This document shows positions 36,637-45,297 of a DNA stretch of 64,000 nt, piece by piece. Source of the stretch: Bin5 sp965208965. Its GTDB lineage: Bacteria > Chloroflexota > Anaerolineae > Caldilineales > Caldilineaceae. Numbering within the stretch: the stretch's first letter is position 1; every line of letters starts with the position of its first letter. The DNA lies in NCBI GenBank assembly GCA_965208965.1, contig OZ242384.1, positions 1,116,001 to 1,180,000 of the forward strand, read 5' to 3'. The notes beneath the pieces were generated by a model. That model was not told the DNA's origin. It saw only the letters and a program-made list of their open reading frames with translations, and ran no database searches. A program made the position numbers and the translations under genes.

Positions 36637-39492
36637 ATGCTGCCAAGATCGCCTTTACGCCGCCTCCTTCTGGTCGGCATCCTAATCGCGTCATTCGGCG
36701 TATTCTTCGACGTTGTCGGCCCGCGTTTGGCGCCCTGGCTGACGCTTGCCCCGCTGTACGTTGACAGTGACAGGCTGCCGGGAGACATTAAACTCTCCGG
36801 TGCCCCCACCTTCCAGACGTTGACCATAGACGGGCAGGTTGTGTTGGAACGCGCCGGTTCCCATTTCGGCAGACCCCGCATCAGCCCTGACGGCACACTG
36901 ATGGCGATAACGGTAGTGCCCACGGGCACGGAGACGATCGGCCTGGCCGAGATTTATGTGATCGAGCGCGCCACCGGACGCGTGCGCGAACGCATCCCCG
37001 GCCACAACCCGCGCTGGCAGACGGGACGCGGCAGCCGGCTGCGCTTCGATCAAATCGAGGCCAACGGGATTCGCTCCGCCCTTTACGACCCCGCCAACAG
37101 ATCGATCATTCGCGAAGACAGCCTGCAGCCGGACGACAATCCCCCTGATTTGGAAGCTTCAGAGGTGGAAACGGCGGCGTTGACCTACCCCGCGACGATT
37201 CGGGTGGCCCATCATCCGGAAAACAACTGCCGCAACCTTCCCGACTGGCAGGTGGACGTGATCCCTTTCGAAGAGTATGTAGCCCGCTCCATCCCCGCGG
37301 AAGTCCCTATCTCCTGGTCACCGGAAGCGCTAGCCGCTCAGGCCGTCGCAACGCGCACCTATGCCTGGTACCAGATCCGGCGCAACCGCCGCTACTATGA
37401 CGTGACCGACTGGGCCAATTTCCAGATGATGTGTAACAATCGCTTCGCTTCCACAGACGCGGCGGTCGCCAGGACGGCAGGCCAGTACCTGGCCCATGCG
37501 GGCGACAGCGCGAGCGCGCCGATTATCGCCATGTACAGCGCCAAAAACAGCCATCCGACGCGCACCAACCCGGCGGTCCCCTATCTGCAGGCGGTGCCGG
37601 ACGAGACCGGCCTCGGTGAAGTTCTCTGGGGGCACGGCTACGGGCTCAGCCAGTGGGGCGCTGCCCGGCGGGGCAGGGCCGGTCAGACCTATCGCCAGAT
37701 TCTCGGCCACTACTACACGGACGTCACCTTGCAGAATGCCAGCCAGCCGACGCAGGCGATCGGCGGCCTGGTCGGCCTGTCCCTGAAAGGCTATTTCCCG
37801 GCGGGCGGTCTGCGCTGGGGGGCGCTCGTGCCCGCAGCATCTCTCTCCGGTTCAGTCGACCTTGAACCGGGCCCGGACTCTCTGCCCATCAGCGGCGTCT
37901 GGCTGCGCAGCTCCGATATCACGAGCGGCAGTACGATCACAGCCTCTCTGACGCTAAGCAACGAATTGCAAGAGCGGAAAGCACTGAAAATCGACTGGGA
38001 TGCGCCTTCAGCACCGACATTTGAGGCGCCGTCGGCGGTGGAGGTACAGAGGGCCACTCTTACGCTCGCCACCCCGGAAGCGGGCGCGCGCATCGGCCTC
38101 AGCAACAATTGGATCTGGCAGGGGGAAAGCCTCTACAGTACCACCGGGGAGGCTGTCGACGATGCTGCAGCCGATGGCAATCGCGCCCGGGAAGCGCGCG
38201 CCGATGACCATGAGCTGGGCTGGTGGTACGGCCCTTACGCAACCGACATCCCCCACAATGCCACCTACCGCGCACTCTTTCGCCTGCGCCGGGGTGAACC
38301 TGACGACGACAATGACGACAATGTGCTGACGGATCAGCCCATCGCCCATCTGGATGTGACCGACAAAGGTGGGACTCTGCGATTGGGCTTGCGCGACATC
38401 TGGGCGAGTGATTTCACCAACGCGAACGAATACATCGATATCCCCGTCGATTTTCATCTGTTTAACCCGGTTGAGGGGATCGAATTCCGCGTGAAATGGT
38501 TCGGAGATGTGGACCTGGCCCTGGACCGTGTACAGCTGTGGCAACTGCAGAACATATCTTCAAGAGCGAATATCGACTGGGCGCTCCCCCACAGCGGCAT
38601 ATCAAAGGTATCCGCGATCGCGTTCGATGCCGCCGGAAATGCCAGCCCGGTCATTACAAAACAGATCGAATTTGGCAGCGAACAGCCGCCGCGGTTCGGC
38701 GAATTGGAGCACGTGGAGGGCTGGTGGACAAGATTGCCTGTCCTGATTTCAGTCCCTGTGCAGGACTTCAACAGCGGATTGGACGTGAGCAGCGGACGGT
38801 TGCTGCTGGGCAACGAGGAGAAAACCGCCGTTTTCAGCCTACCCAACGATCCCCTGGCCGCACAGAAGCTGTCAGCATCCCTGACCGGCCTGGACGACGG
38901 CACGTACACTGTGCGCTTCCGGGCCAAAGATCGGTCCGGGCTGCAGGGGGAAAGCAAATCCGGCCAGCTGCGGGTCGACCGGACGCCGCCTACGGTTGAG
39001 GCGCAGGCCGTGCAGGTGACATCTGACAGTTCGAACGGTCAGAGCTCTAACCCTACACCCACCGCCACCGCGCGCGGGTTGTTCAGCGGGCCGGTCCAGA
39101 TCACCATCGAAGCCGATGACGCCACCAGCGGCGTCTGGGGTATCGCCTATGTCCTCAACGACGGGGCGGTCAAACTGTACAGTGAGCCCTTCACTATTTC
39201 CGAGGATGGCGTTCACAATGTCCGCTACTGGGCAAAGGACAATGCCGGCAACTATTCGAGCAGCCACCGGCTGCGAGCCTGGATCCGCAGCGGCAATTCA
39301 TCCGACGACAGTTCATCGAGCGACGGTTCATCGAGCGACGGTTCATCGAGCGGCAGTTCATCCGGCAGCAATGCATCGACCGGCGGTACGCTCAGCGGCA
39401 ATGCGCCCATCGACGGTACACCCGGCAGCAGAGCGCCGGTCGACAATTACTTGTATAGGGTGTTCATCCCGGGGCTGAAACAGGACGAGTAG
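36637..39492 (+). CDS. SpoIID/LytB-domain cell-surface protein
   Basis: A 951-residue exported protein. An N-terminal membrane/signal segment (LLLVGILIASFGVFFDVVG) is followed by a SpoIID domain at about 180-370 (ARSIPAEVPISW, ALAAQAVATRTYAWY, WGHGYGLSQWGA). SpoIID proteins trim stem-less glycan strands or enhance amidases in cell-wall remodelling. Beta-sandwich repeats follow: TYTVRFRAKDRSG and HNVRYWAKDNAGNYS are typical of Ig-like surface modules. The C-terminus has a Ser-rich linker and ends YLYRVFIPGL, a short hydrophobic segment seen at the ends of many Chloroflexota exported proteins; a sorting role is speculative. Upstream, TACAAT at 36563-36568 may be a -10 box. Confidence 0.82.
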   Translation: MLPRSPLRRLLLVGILIASFGVFFDVVGPRLAPWLTLAPLYVDSDRLPGDIKLSGAPTFQTLTIDGQVVLERAGSHFGRPRISPDGTLMAITVVPTGTETIGLAEIYVIERATGRVRERIPGHNPRWQTGRGSRLRFDQIEANGIRSALYDPANRSIIREDSLQPDDNPPDLEASEVETAALTYPATIRVAHHPENNCRNLPDWQVDVIPFEEYVARSIPAEVPISWSPEALAAQAVATRTYAWYQIRRNRRYYDVTDWANFQMMCNNRFASTDAAVARTAGQYLAHAGDSASAPIIAMYSAKNSHPTRTNPAVPYLQAVPDETGLGEVLWGHGYGLSQWGAARRGRAGQTYRQILGHYYTDVTLQNASQPTQAIGGLVGLSLKGYFPAGGLRWGALVPAASLSGSVDLEPGPDSLPISGVWLRSSDITSGSTITASLTLSNELQERKALKIDWDAPSAPTFEAPSAVEVQRATLTLATPEAGARIGLSNNWIWQGESLYSTTGEAVDDAAADGNRAREARADDHELGWWYGPYATDIPHNATYRALFRLRRGEPDDDNDDNVLTDQPIAHLDVTDKGGTLRLGLRDIWASDFTNANEYIDIPVDFHLFNPVEGIEFRVKWFGDVDLALDRVQLWQLQNISSRANIDWALPHSGISKVSAIAFDAAGNASPVITKQIEFGSEQPPRFGELEHVEGWWTRLPVLISVPVQDFNSGLDVSSGRLLLGNEEKTAVFSLPNDPLAAQKLSASLTGLDDGTYTVRFRAKDRSGLQGESKSGQLRVDRTPPTVEAQAVQVTSDSSNGQSSNPTPTATARGLFSGPVQITIEADDATSGVWGIAYVLNDGAVKLYSEPFTISEDGVHNVRYWAKDNAGNYSSSHRLRAWIRSGNSSDDSSSSDGSSSDGSSSGSSSGSNASTGGTLSGNAPIDGTPGSRAPVDNYLYRVFIPGLKQDE
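39296..39372. repeat. 15-bp tandem repeats encoding a Ser-rich linker
   Basis: Units close to GACGGTTCATCGAGC repeat about five times within the SpoIID-protein gene, encoding D/G-G/S-S-S-S. Their length can change by slippage without shifting the frame. Confidence 0.85.
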
Positions 39493-39531
39493 GGCGCGCC
39501 TCCCTCTCCCGCTGCAGTCTTGCCTGGCGTC

Positions 39532-42120
39532 TCAGCGGTCACTGGCCACAATCCACTGCATGAGCTGATCACCGTACTCCTTGACCAGGGCTGTGGCCCG
39601 TTCCGAGTCGGCGGCTTCGGCCCGTATTTCGAAGAGGGGCTGCTCGGGGTTGGGGCCGATGTGGACCCATTCCTCGACGCCTAAGTGAATCTTCAGACCA
39701 TCGATCGTGACGACGCCATCCCCCTGGTAACTCTGATTCAGCAGCCGCATGACCGTTCCTTTTGCTTCCCACGGGCAATCCACGCGATGGTGCGCCATAA
39801 AGAAATGCGGCAGGTCGGCGACGATTTCACTGACCGCGGCCTGACGCAGGCCAAGATACTCGAGAAGCCGCACGGTCGCCAGCAGCCCGTCAGAAACCGG
39901 CTGCAGATCGGGGAAAATGAAGTGGCCTGCCCCGTCGGTGGCGAACAGCGCATCCCCGTCCGCCGCGCGCATCAAGTCCCGCAGTTCGTTCTGGGCGAAG
40001 ACGATCTGACCGTCATACCGGTCTACGACCGTCTCGAAGGCACGCGGCAACACCGCGGGTAGGGCGACCTTGGCGCCTGGATTGGCGTACATGGTCAGCT
40101 CCAACAGGAGTAACGCCGCCGTCAGACCGTCCAGCACGACGCCCCTCTCATCGATAAGGAAGACCCTTTCGCCGTCAACATCGAGTTTGACGCCGACGCC
40201 CGCATCGAGGACGCCCATGATCTTGGCCATATGCTGGAGCTGGTGGCGGAACTGGTCGCGCAGGGCGCCCAGCTTCGGTCCATTCAGAGGCAGATAGTCG
40301 ACTTCGAGAGAGTTGAGAATTGTCGACATCGTTTCGCCGCTGAGGCCGTGGGAGGTATCGACGACGATCTGAGGATGGACATGGGGGGCTGTGGCGCGGA
40401 TGTGGTCCCGGTCAACACCGGCGACAAAGCTCTCGATATAGCCTGCCGTTGGGTCGGCGGGATAGTCGATCTGACCGACCTCGTCGAGGAAGGCGCGACG
40501 GAAATCTTCGCGAGAAAAGCTGCGTTCGACGGAGCGTTCGGCAGCCCGGCTCTGATCGAGGCCCTGGCTGTCCATGAAGCGAATGTCGACGACACGCTGG
40601 TCGATGGGGCTGAGGCGAACATGCACGCCGGCCGCAGCGGAAGGGTTCGTTCGAACGAAATGACGAGCGACGGGCACGGGCACCTCGCCGAGGTCCCAGA
40701 CGTCGACGCCGGCGCTGGACAGGCCGCTCATCAGGGCGCGTATCAGCATACGGGAACTGAGGTGCGAGTCCCGGTTGATGACGACGTAGCTGCCGCGCGG
40801 GAGGTTGGCGCCGAGACTGCTTCCGAGCTTGGCGGCGAATTCGGGCGTAAAATCAACATTGACAACGCCGCTTACACCGGCTCTGCCGAAAAGAGAGCGG
40901 CGGCCTCGGCTGCCCCAGATTATGCTCTCCCGTACTACGGCCCCCGGCTCGATGCGCTTATTCGGCCACAGTTTCACGTCCGGATGGACTACACAGTTCT
41001 CATCCAGCACACAGTTGTCGCCGATAACAACGTCCTCATAGGCGATCGTGCCGCTCTTGAGACTGCACTGGCGGCAGACGATCGCCCCCAATAACTCGCA
41101 GGTTTCCCCTATGTAGGTGTTGCGCCAGACAACGCAGTGCTCCAACCGGCTGTACCGGTCCACGATAGTGTAGTCGCGGACCACACACGGCCCCTGGATC
41201 GTCACACCCTCCTTGATTTTGACGGCATTGCCGAGATAGACCGGCCCGTCGATGCGTGCGTCGGCGGCGATCTCCACGTCGGCGCCCAGGATCAGGTCGC
41301 CGCGCTGGCGTCCGCCTTCGAGCAAGGGAGATTTTCCCCCGTCGACCGCCGCAGGTTCGGACGGTTCCACGCCCTCGGCCGGCGCGATTGCGCCGAGCGG
41401 CTGGGGCAGCCAGACTTTGCCGCTGATGAGGTCGGCATTGGCGCGCATGTACTCGCCGATCGTGCCGACATCACACCAGTAGCCTTCGGCCACGTAGGCT
41501 TGCAGCCGCTCCCCCCGTTGCAGGAGATCGGGGAAAAGCTCGGTGGAAAAGTCATAGGCGATGTCGTCGGGGATATAGCCCAGAACTGCCGGTTCGAGCA
41601 CATAGATGCCGGTGTTCACCCGGTCGGAGCGAACGGTGCTCCAGTCCGGTTTTTCGAGGAACTGGGTGATGTTGCCTTCTTCGTCGCTGACTACCGCGCC
41701 GTATTCAAGAGGGTTGGGAACGGAATAAACGGCGAGCGTGGCAAGAACGCCGGCTGTAATGTGATGTTGGACGGCGGCCTGGAGATTGAAGTCGGTCAGG
41801 GCGTCGCCGCTGATTACGAGAAAGGTATCGTTTAGATGGGCGGCGGCGTTCTTGACGCCGCCGGCGGTGCCGAGAGGCATCTCTTCAACCACATAAGTGA
41901 TATCGAGACCGAGAGCGCTGCCGTCACCGTAGAAGTCCTGGATCACCGATGGCAGATACTGGAGGGTAATGACGACCTCGGTAATGCCGTGACATTTGAG
42001 CAACTCAAGAATATGGCCGAGGACCGGCTTGTCGACCAGAGGGACCATCGGCTTGGGACGCCCAATCGTCAGTGGACGCAGGCGGGAGCCTTCTCCGCCG
42101 GCCATGACTACGGCTTTCAT
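39532..42120 (-). CDS. NDP-sugar pyrophosphorylase / hexapeptide / phosphomannomutase-like three-domain protein
   Basis: An 862-residue protein. Residues 1-230 form a nucleotidyltransferase (MAGGEGSRLRPLT, RPKPMVPL, SGDALTDFN), typical of mannose-1-phosphate guanylyltransferases. Residues 265-385 form a left-handed beta-helix with repeated I/V-G-x-x-x hexapeptides. Residues 405-860 follow the phosphohexomutase fold. In the last part the usual catalytic TASHNP loop is replaced by GVHVRLSPID, so the phosphoserine is missing and mutase activity is doubtful. This layout occurs in Chloroflexota, Deinococcota and cyanobacteria. It probably supplies GDP-mannose or a related sugar nucleotide for surface polysaccharide. 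Confidence 0.88.
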   Translation of the reverse strand: MKAVVMAGGEGSRLRPLTIGRPKPMVPLVDKPVLGHILELLKCHGITEVVITLQYLPSVIQDFYGDGSALGLDITYVVEEMPLGTAGGVKNAAAHLNDTFLVISGDALTDFNLQAAVQHHITAGVLATLAVYSVPNPLEYGAVVSDEEGNITQFLEKPDWSTVRSDRVNTGIYVLEPAVLGYIPDDIAYDFSTELFPDLLQRGERLQAYVAEGYWCDVGTIGEYMRANADLISGKVWLPQPLGAIAPAEGVEPSEPAAVDGGKSPLLEGGRQRGDLILGADVEIAADARIDGPVYLGNAVKIKEGVTIQGPCVVRDYTIVDRYSRLEHCVVWRNTYIGETCELLGAIVCRQCSLKSGTIAYEDVVIGDNCVLDENCVVHPDVKLWPNKRIEPGAVVRESIIWGSRGRRSLFGRAGVSGVVNVDFTPEFAAKLGSSLGANLPRGSYVVINRDSHLSSRMLIRALMSGLSSAGVDVWDLGEVPVPVARHFVRTNPSAAAGVHVRLSPIDQRVVDIRFMDSQGLDQSRAAERSVERSFSREDFRRAFLDEVGQIDYPADPTAGYIESFVAGVDRDHIRATAPHVHPQIVVDTSHGLSGETMSTILNSLEVDYLPLNGPKLGALRDQFRHQLQHMAKIMGVLDAGVGVKLDVDGERVFLIDERGVVLDGLTAALLLLELTMYANPGAKVALPAVLPRAFETVVDRYDGQIVFAQNELRDLMRAADGDALFATDGAGHFIFPDLQPVSDGLLATVRLLEYLGLRQAAVSEIVADLPHFFMAHHRVDCPWEAKGTVMRLLNQSYQGDGVVTIDGLKIHLGVEEWVHIGPNPEQPLFEIRAEAADSERATALVKEYGDQLMQWIVASDR

Positions 42121-42201
42121 AATTTGTGTCCAGTGACCGTTGGTCGTTGGTCAGTGGCTGGTGGGCTTCGCTGGCAACTGGCAATGGGAAACTGGACGCC
42201 G

Positions 42202-43110
42202 CTAGATGGGCGGCCAGGGATAGTTCCGCTGGTGAACGGGCGGCGATGGATATTGGCGGGAAGTGAGCAACTCACTGATGCGGCGGCGCAATGCATCCAG
42301 CTCAGGAGCACTGAGCAGCAGGCCGAGCGTACTGTGCACCGGACCGGTGTCGACGAGATCCTGCAGCGACTCCAGATCGGCGAGCAGCCCTCCCTCAATG
42401 GTTTCTCCGGCAAACTCCCAGATAACGGTACGCAGCTTGTATTGATGATGGAAGCAGATACCGTGGTCGATGGCCCACATATGCGCGGGGCGAGGAGTGA
42501 GAGGCGAGTATGCCGTTCTCTCTCTCCGCTCTATTCTCGCCGTTTCATAAAGACAGTGGCCGGCCTTGCGGTCGGCGTTGTTGATGAGATAGTCGAAGAG
42601 CGTGAGGCGGCGCAAGGCGGGGGCGTAGCGGGCGTCCTCGCGCATATTGAAGTAGTGTATGTCCGGATCGCACTCGATGAAAAACTGAATGCTTCCGGGC
42701 CCGCGCGGCCCGTCGCGCAGGACGGTGGGCGGCACAAGGCGCCAGCCAAGGGCTTCGCTGACGACAAAGGCCGCTGTCTCGCGCTGGCATAACGTGCCCG
42801 CCGGGAAATCCCACAGCGGATTCTCGCCGCGGCGCGGCTTGTAGACGGCCGGTACTTCGTGCTTATGGTGATGGATCGTTGCCAAAAAAGTGTAATTGGA
42901 ACTGTATGGCAGCAGCCCCTTCTCTTCAATTGTACCTTCTGCCAGGGCCCTCAAAATCTCGCCGTCCTCGGTCGCGGCCGGGCCGCCGCTCCCGTCCTGA
43001 TTGGCTACGGGCGGCTTGCCGCCATCGGCAACGGACAATCCGCCGCCATCCACGACGCGGCCGTCGTCTTCCCTGAGCGCCCGTTGTTCGATCGTGTTGT
43101 CGTTGTCCAT
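42202..43110 (-). CDS. SCO1664-family protein (PI3/4-kinase-like fold)
   Basis: A protein of about 302 residues. The conserved core includes SSNYTFLATI, VPAVYKPRRGE, LWDFPAGTL, RLTLFDYLINNADRK and MWAIDHGICF, in which K, NADRK and DHG correspond to nucleotide-binding, catalytic and metal-binding segments of the PI3/4-kinase-like fold. ATG 43110 is chosen because the longer frame to 43332 would overlap the DUF3090 gene by more than 100 nt. It is the third member of a conserved trio with DUF3090 and a histidine phosphatase. No substrate is known. Confidence 0.82.
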   Translation of the reverse strand: MDNDNTIEQRALREDDGRVVDGGGLSVADGGKPPVANQDGSGGPAATEDGEILRALAEGTIEEKGLLPYSSNYTFLATIHHHKHEVPAVYKPRRGENPLWDFPAGTLCQRETAAFVVSEALGWRLVPPTVLRDGPRGPGSIQFFIECDPDIHYFNMREDARYAPALRRLTLFDYLINNADRKAGHCLYETARIERRERTAYSPLTPRPAHMWAIDHGICFHHQYKLRTVIWEFAGETIEGGLLADLESLQDLVDTGPVHSTLGLLLSAPELDALRRRISELLTSRQYPSPPVHQRNYPWPPI

Positions 43111-43213
43111 CTTCGCGGCAAGCTGGATGCTTCCGGTGATGCAGTTCGTGTTGGCGCCCCTCGCGGCCACGATAGGGCGTGCGGCAGAGTTGGCGGACAG
43201 GCTACAGCGCAGA

Positions 43214-43798
43214 TTACACAGACAGCGGAAACGCGTGGCCGTTCGTGCGCGGGCAGAAGTGACCGTCCGGCTCGATAACGCGTCCACACAGGGGACAGTC
43301 CGGCCGGCCGGCGGCCACGACCTGCAGGGCATGTTCGCTCAGGGAGCGCATCTGCCCCCGCGTTGCGTAGAAACGGGCCTTCTGGTCGTTGTCCTCGTCA
43401 TCAACCATTTCGGGGGCGGGTGGATCGACAGCCACGTCCTGCTCTTCGCCACCGGCATCCGGGATGGCCTGTGCGATCAGGACCATCAGGTCCTGCCGTT
43501 CATCGTATCCCAGCCCGAGTTGCCCGACGCGAAACGCCGGCTCCAGCGGTTCGCGCAGGCTGGGAACGTCGGTCTCTTCCGCGACGGCAGGCAGGTCGGC
43601 GCGTTCCTTTTCCAGCTCCTCCAACAGTTGCAGAATCGAGGTCGCGAGAGCGGCCACCTGCTCTTTCTCCATGATCAGTGTGGCCATATCGCCGCCCTGG
43701 CGGGCCTGCAGGAAAAAGGTACGCTGACCGGGGCGCCCGACCGCATCGGCAACGATTGCGCTAACTGGATTGAAGTCGAAAGTAAACTGTGATTCCAT
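43214..43798 (-). CDS. DUF3090-family protein with C-terminal zinc ribbon
   Basis: A 194-residue protein matching DUF3090. It starts with a beta strand containing FDFNPVSAIVADAVG, then RTFFLQARQG and MEKEQVAALA, and ends with a zinc-ribbon-like CPLCGRVIEPDGHFCPRTNGH. It lies between the histidine-phosphatase and SCO1664 genes, a set conserved in Actinobacteria and Chloroflexota. Function is unknown. Confidence 0.85.
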   Translation of the reverse strand: MESQFTFDFNPVSAIVADAVGRPGQRTFFLQARQGGDMATLIMEKEQVAALATSILQLLEELEKERADLPAVAEETDVPSLREPLEPAFRVGQLGLGYDERQDLMVLIAQAIPDAGGEEQDVAVDPPAPEMVDDEDNDQKARFYATRGQMRSLSEHALQVVAAGRPDCPLCGRVIEPDGHFCPRTNGHAFPLSV

Positions 43799-43821
43799 AT
43801 AGCTGTGGCAGGTGATCGAAC

Positions 43822-44568
43822 TCAGGTATCTCTTTCCAACTTTATCACAGGGAATCCACCGCTGTCATTCATGGCCAGGATGCTTGGTCCAAAACGATGA
43901 AAGGCGACGAGGCTGATCGATGCCGTGCTGATCTGGATTCGCTGGAAAAGATCGAGCGGCGTGCCTAGATAGTAGGCCAGGCTGGTGCGCAGAACATCGC
44001 CGTGGGCAAAGACGGCGATGACCTCGCCCGTATGCTCTGTGCGGATGCGCTCCAGCGTTGTAATGACGCGATTCTGCACCTCTCGCAGCGTTTCTCCCCC
44101 TGGGAAGCGGAAGCCGCCCGGGAAAACCTGCACCAGTCTCCACTCCGGACGTTTGCTCAGCTCCTTCAACTCGCCCCCGCGCCATTCGCCGTAATCGACC
44201 TCCAGGACGCCCGGCTCTACCGAGACGGACAGGTCCAGCGCCGCGGCCAGCGGTTGGGCCGTCTCCAGACAGCGCAGGAGCGGGCTGGAGTAGACGGCTG
44301 TGATGGGCTGATCCTTGAGACGCTCGGCAATCTGTTGGGCCTGCTCCTTCCCCTTTTCGTTCAGAGAAACGCTGGGCGTGCGTCCGGCCAGCGCGCCCCG
44401 TTCGGTCCACTCATTTTCGCCGTGGCGAATCAGAAAAAGATAGGTAGGGAGCGGGGGTTTTTCCTCTTCGCGTTCGTCGTCGGCCTGGCCTTCAGCCTTA
44501 TCTTCCGCCGCGTCTGGCTCCTCTGTTTTTGCACTCTTGTCCTCGATCAATCCTGTCTCTCTCCCCAA
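43822..44568 (-). CDS. Histidine phosphatase family protein (MSMEG_4193-like)
   Basis: A 248-residue phosphoglycerate-mutase-like phosphatase. The catalytic motif FLIRHGENEW near residue 47 and the later histidine in AVFAHGDVLR mark the two-histidine active site. About 40 acidic and lysine-rich residues precede the domain, so the real start may be further downstream. It is the first gene of the trio with DUF3090 and SCO1664. Confidence 0.85.
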   Translation of the reverse strand: MGRETGLIEDKSAKTEEPDAAEDKAEGQADDEREEEKPPLPTYLFLIRHGENEWTERGALAGRTPSVSLNEKGKEQAQQIAERLKDQPITAVYSSPLLRCLETAQPLAAALDLSVSVEPGVLEVDYGEWRGGELKELSKRPEWRLVQVFPGGFRFPGGETLREVQNRVITTLERIRTEHTGEVIAVFAHGDVLRTSLAYYLGTPLDLFQRIQISTASISLVAFHRFGPSILAMNDSGGFPVIKLERDT

Positions 44569-44822
44569 GGGATCGGTTTCCCCTTGCGCGGGTCAATTGC
44601 ATTTCCATTGTAACCGTGATCCGGCGCTGTGTAAATGCGGGAAACGGATTGGGGCATAGCGATTGCATCTTAAGGTTGAAGCGCTATGGGAGAATATTGC
44701 CAATTGTCCTGAGGCGATCCGGGCTTCGTGCGCTTTCTCCACTTCGTCCGGTTGGCGCAGTGACCTGCCCCCAAAACTGGCCCAGGTAATATGCTGGTAT
44801 TGGGCCGTAGAAAGGGGGAAAC

Positions 44823-44984
44823 ATGGCGGGGAGGAGACATACGCCGGAGCAGGCAATCAAAAAGCTTAGAGTGGAGGAGGTGTCGATAGCCGCGGGCGGC
44901 ACAGTGGCTGAGGCCGCCCGCCGGATCGGCGTGACCGAGCAGACCTTCTATCGGTGCTGCAAAATTAAGATGCGATTAATCTGA
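44823..44984 (+). pseudogene. Truncated IS3-family orfA remnant
   Basis: A 53-residue frame beginning MAGRRHTPEQAIKKLR, with the helix-turn-helix segment TVAEAARRIGVTEQTFYR typical of IS407-group OrfA. It is cut off just after the HTH and runs into the zinc-module duplication (AGATGCGATT at 44969). An IS-end-like sequence (TGCCCCCAAAACTGG) precedes it at about 44766. It belongs to a different IS group from the 60-kb element. Confidence 0.65.
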
Positions 44985-45002
44985 GTTGGCGGGAAACCGG
45001 TA

Positions 45003-45057
45003 TTGACACCGCCGTCAGTCTATGCTATATTGCAGCTTGTTGCAAATTTTTGCAACA
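45003..45057 (+). promoter_or_regulatory. Promoter and 20-bp palindromic operator, zinc module 1
   Basis: TTGACA (45003-45008), 17 nt, TATATT (45026-45031). A perfect palindrome, TGTTGCAAA-TT-TTTGCAACA (45038-45057), covers the expected transcription start. The same arrangement recurs upstream of the zinc-binding protein gene. It is a candidate Zur operator, inferred from position and downstream genes. Confidence 0.7.
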
Positions 45058-45066
45058 GAAAAAATT

Positions 45067-45256
45067 TTCATTAACCACAATACGACAGAGATCGATCGAC
45101 AGTTACGCACATCCGTCTACCGGGTACTGCACCTTCTGACAGAATAGCGCATCCTGGCGATGGATACCCAATATGCCTTGAGTTTGACGTAAGTCATCTC
45201 CCGTCCTTTGGGTATTGCACCGACTGCCGCAGCTCTGCCGGCGTTTGGCGCCTATT
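45067..45256 (+). pseudogene. Internally deleted zur (Fur-family) remnant, copy 1
   Basis: The sequence aligns with the intact Fur-family gene at 56921 over its beginning (CACAATACGAC, CAGTTACGCA), middle (CTACCGGGTACTGCA, CTGACAGAA, GCGCATCCTGGCGATGG) and end (GGTATTGCACCGACTGCCGCAG). Two internal segments are missing and an in-frame TAG follows the CTGACAGAA block. It cannot encode a regulator. It now forms most of the leader of the downstream binding-protein gene. Confidence 0.8.
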
Positions 45257-45297
45257 GTGGGGGCACACACCACCAGCCTGACGAAAGGGTACCGTAG

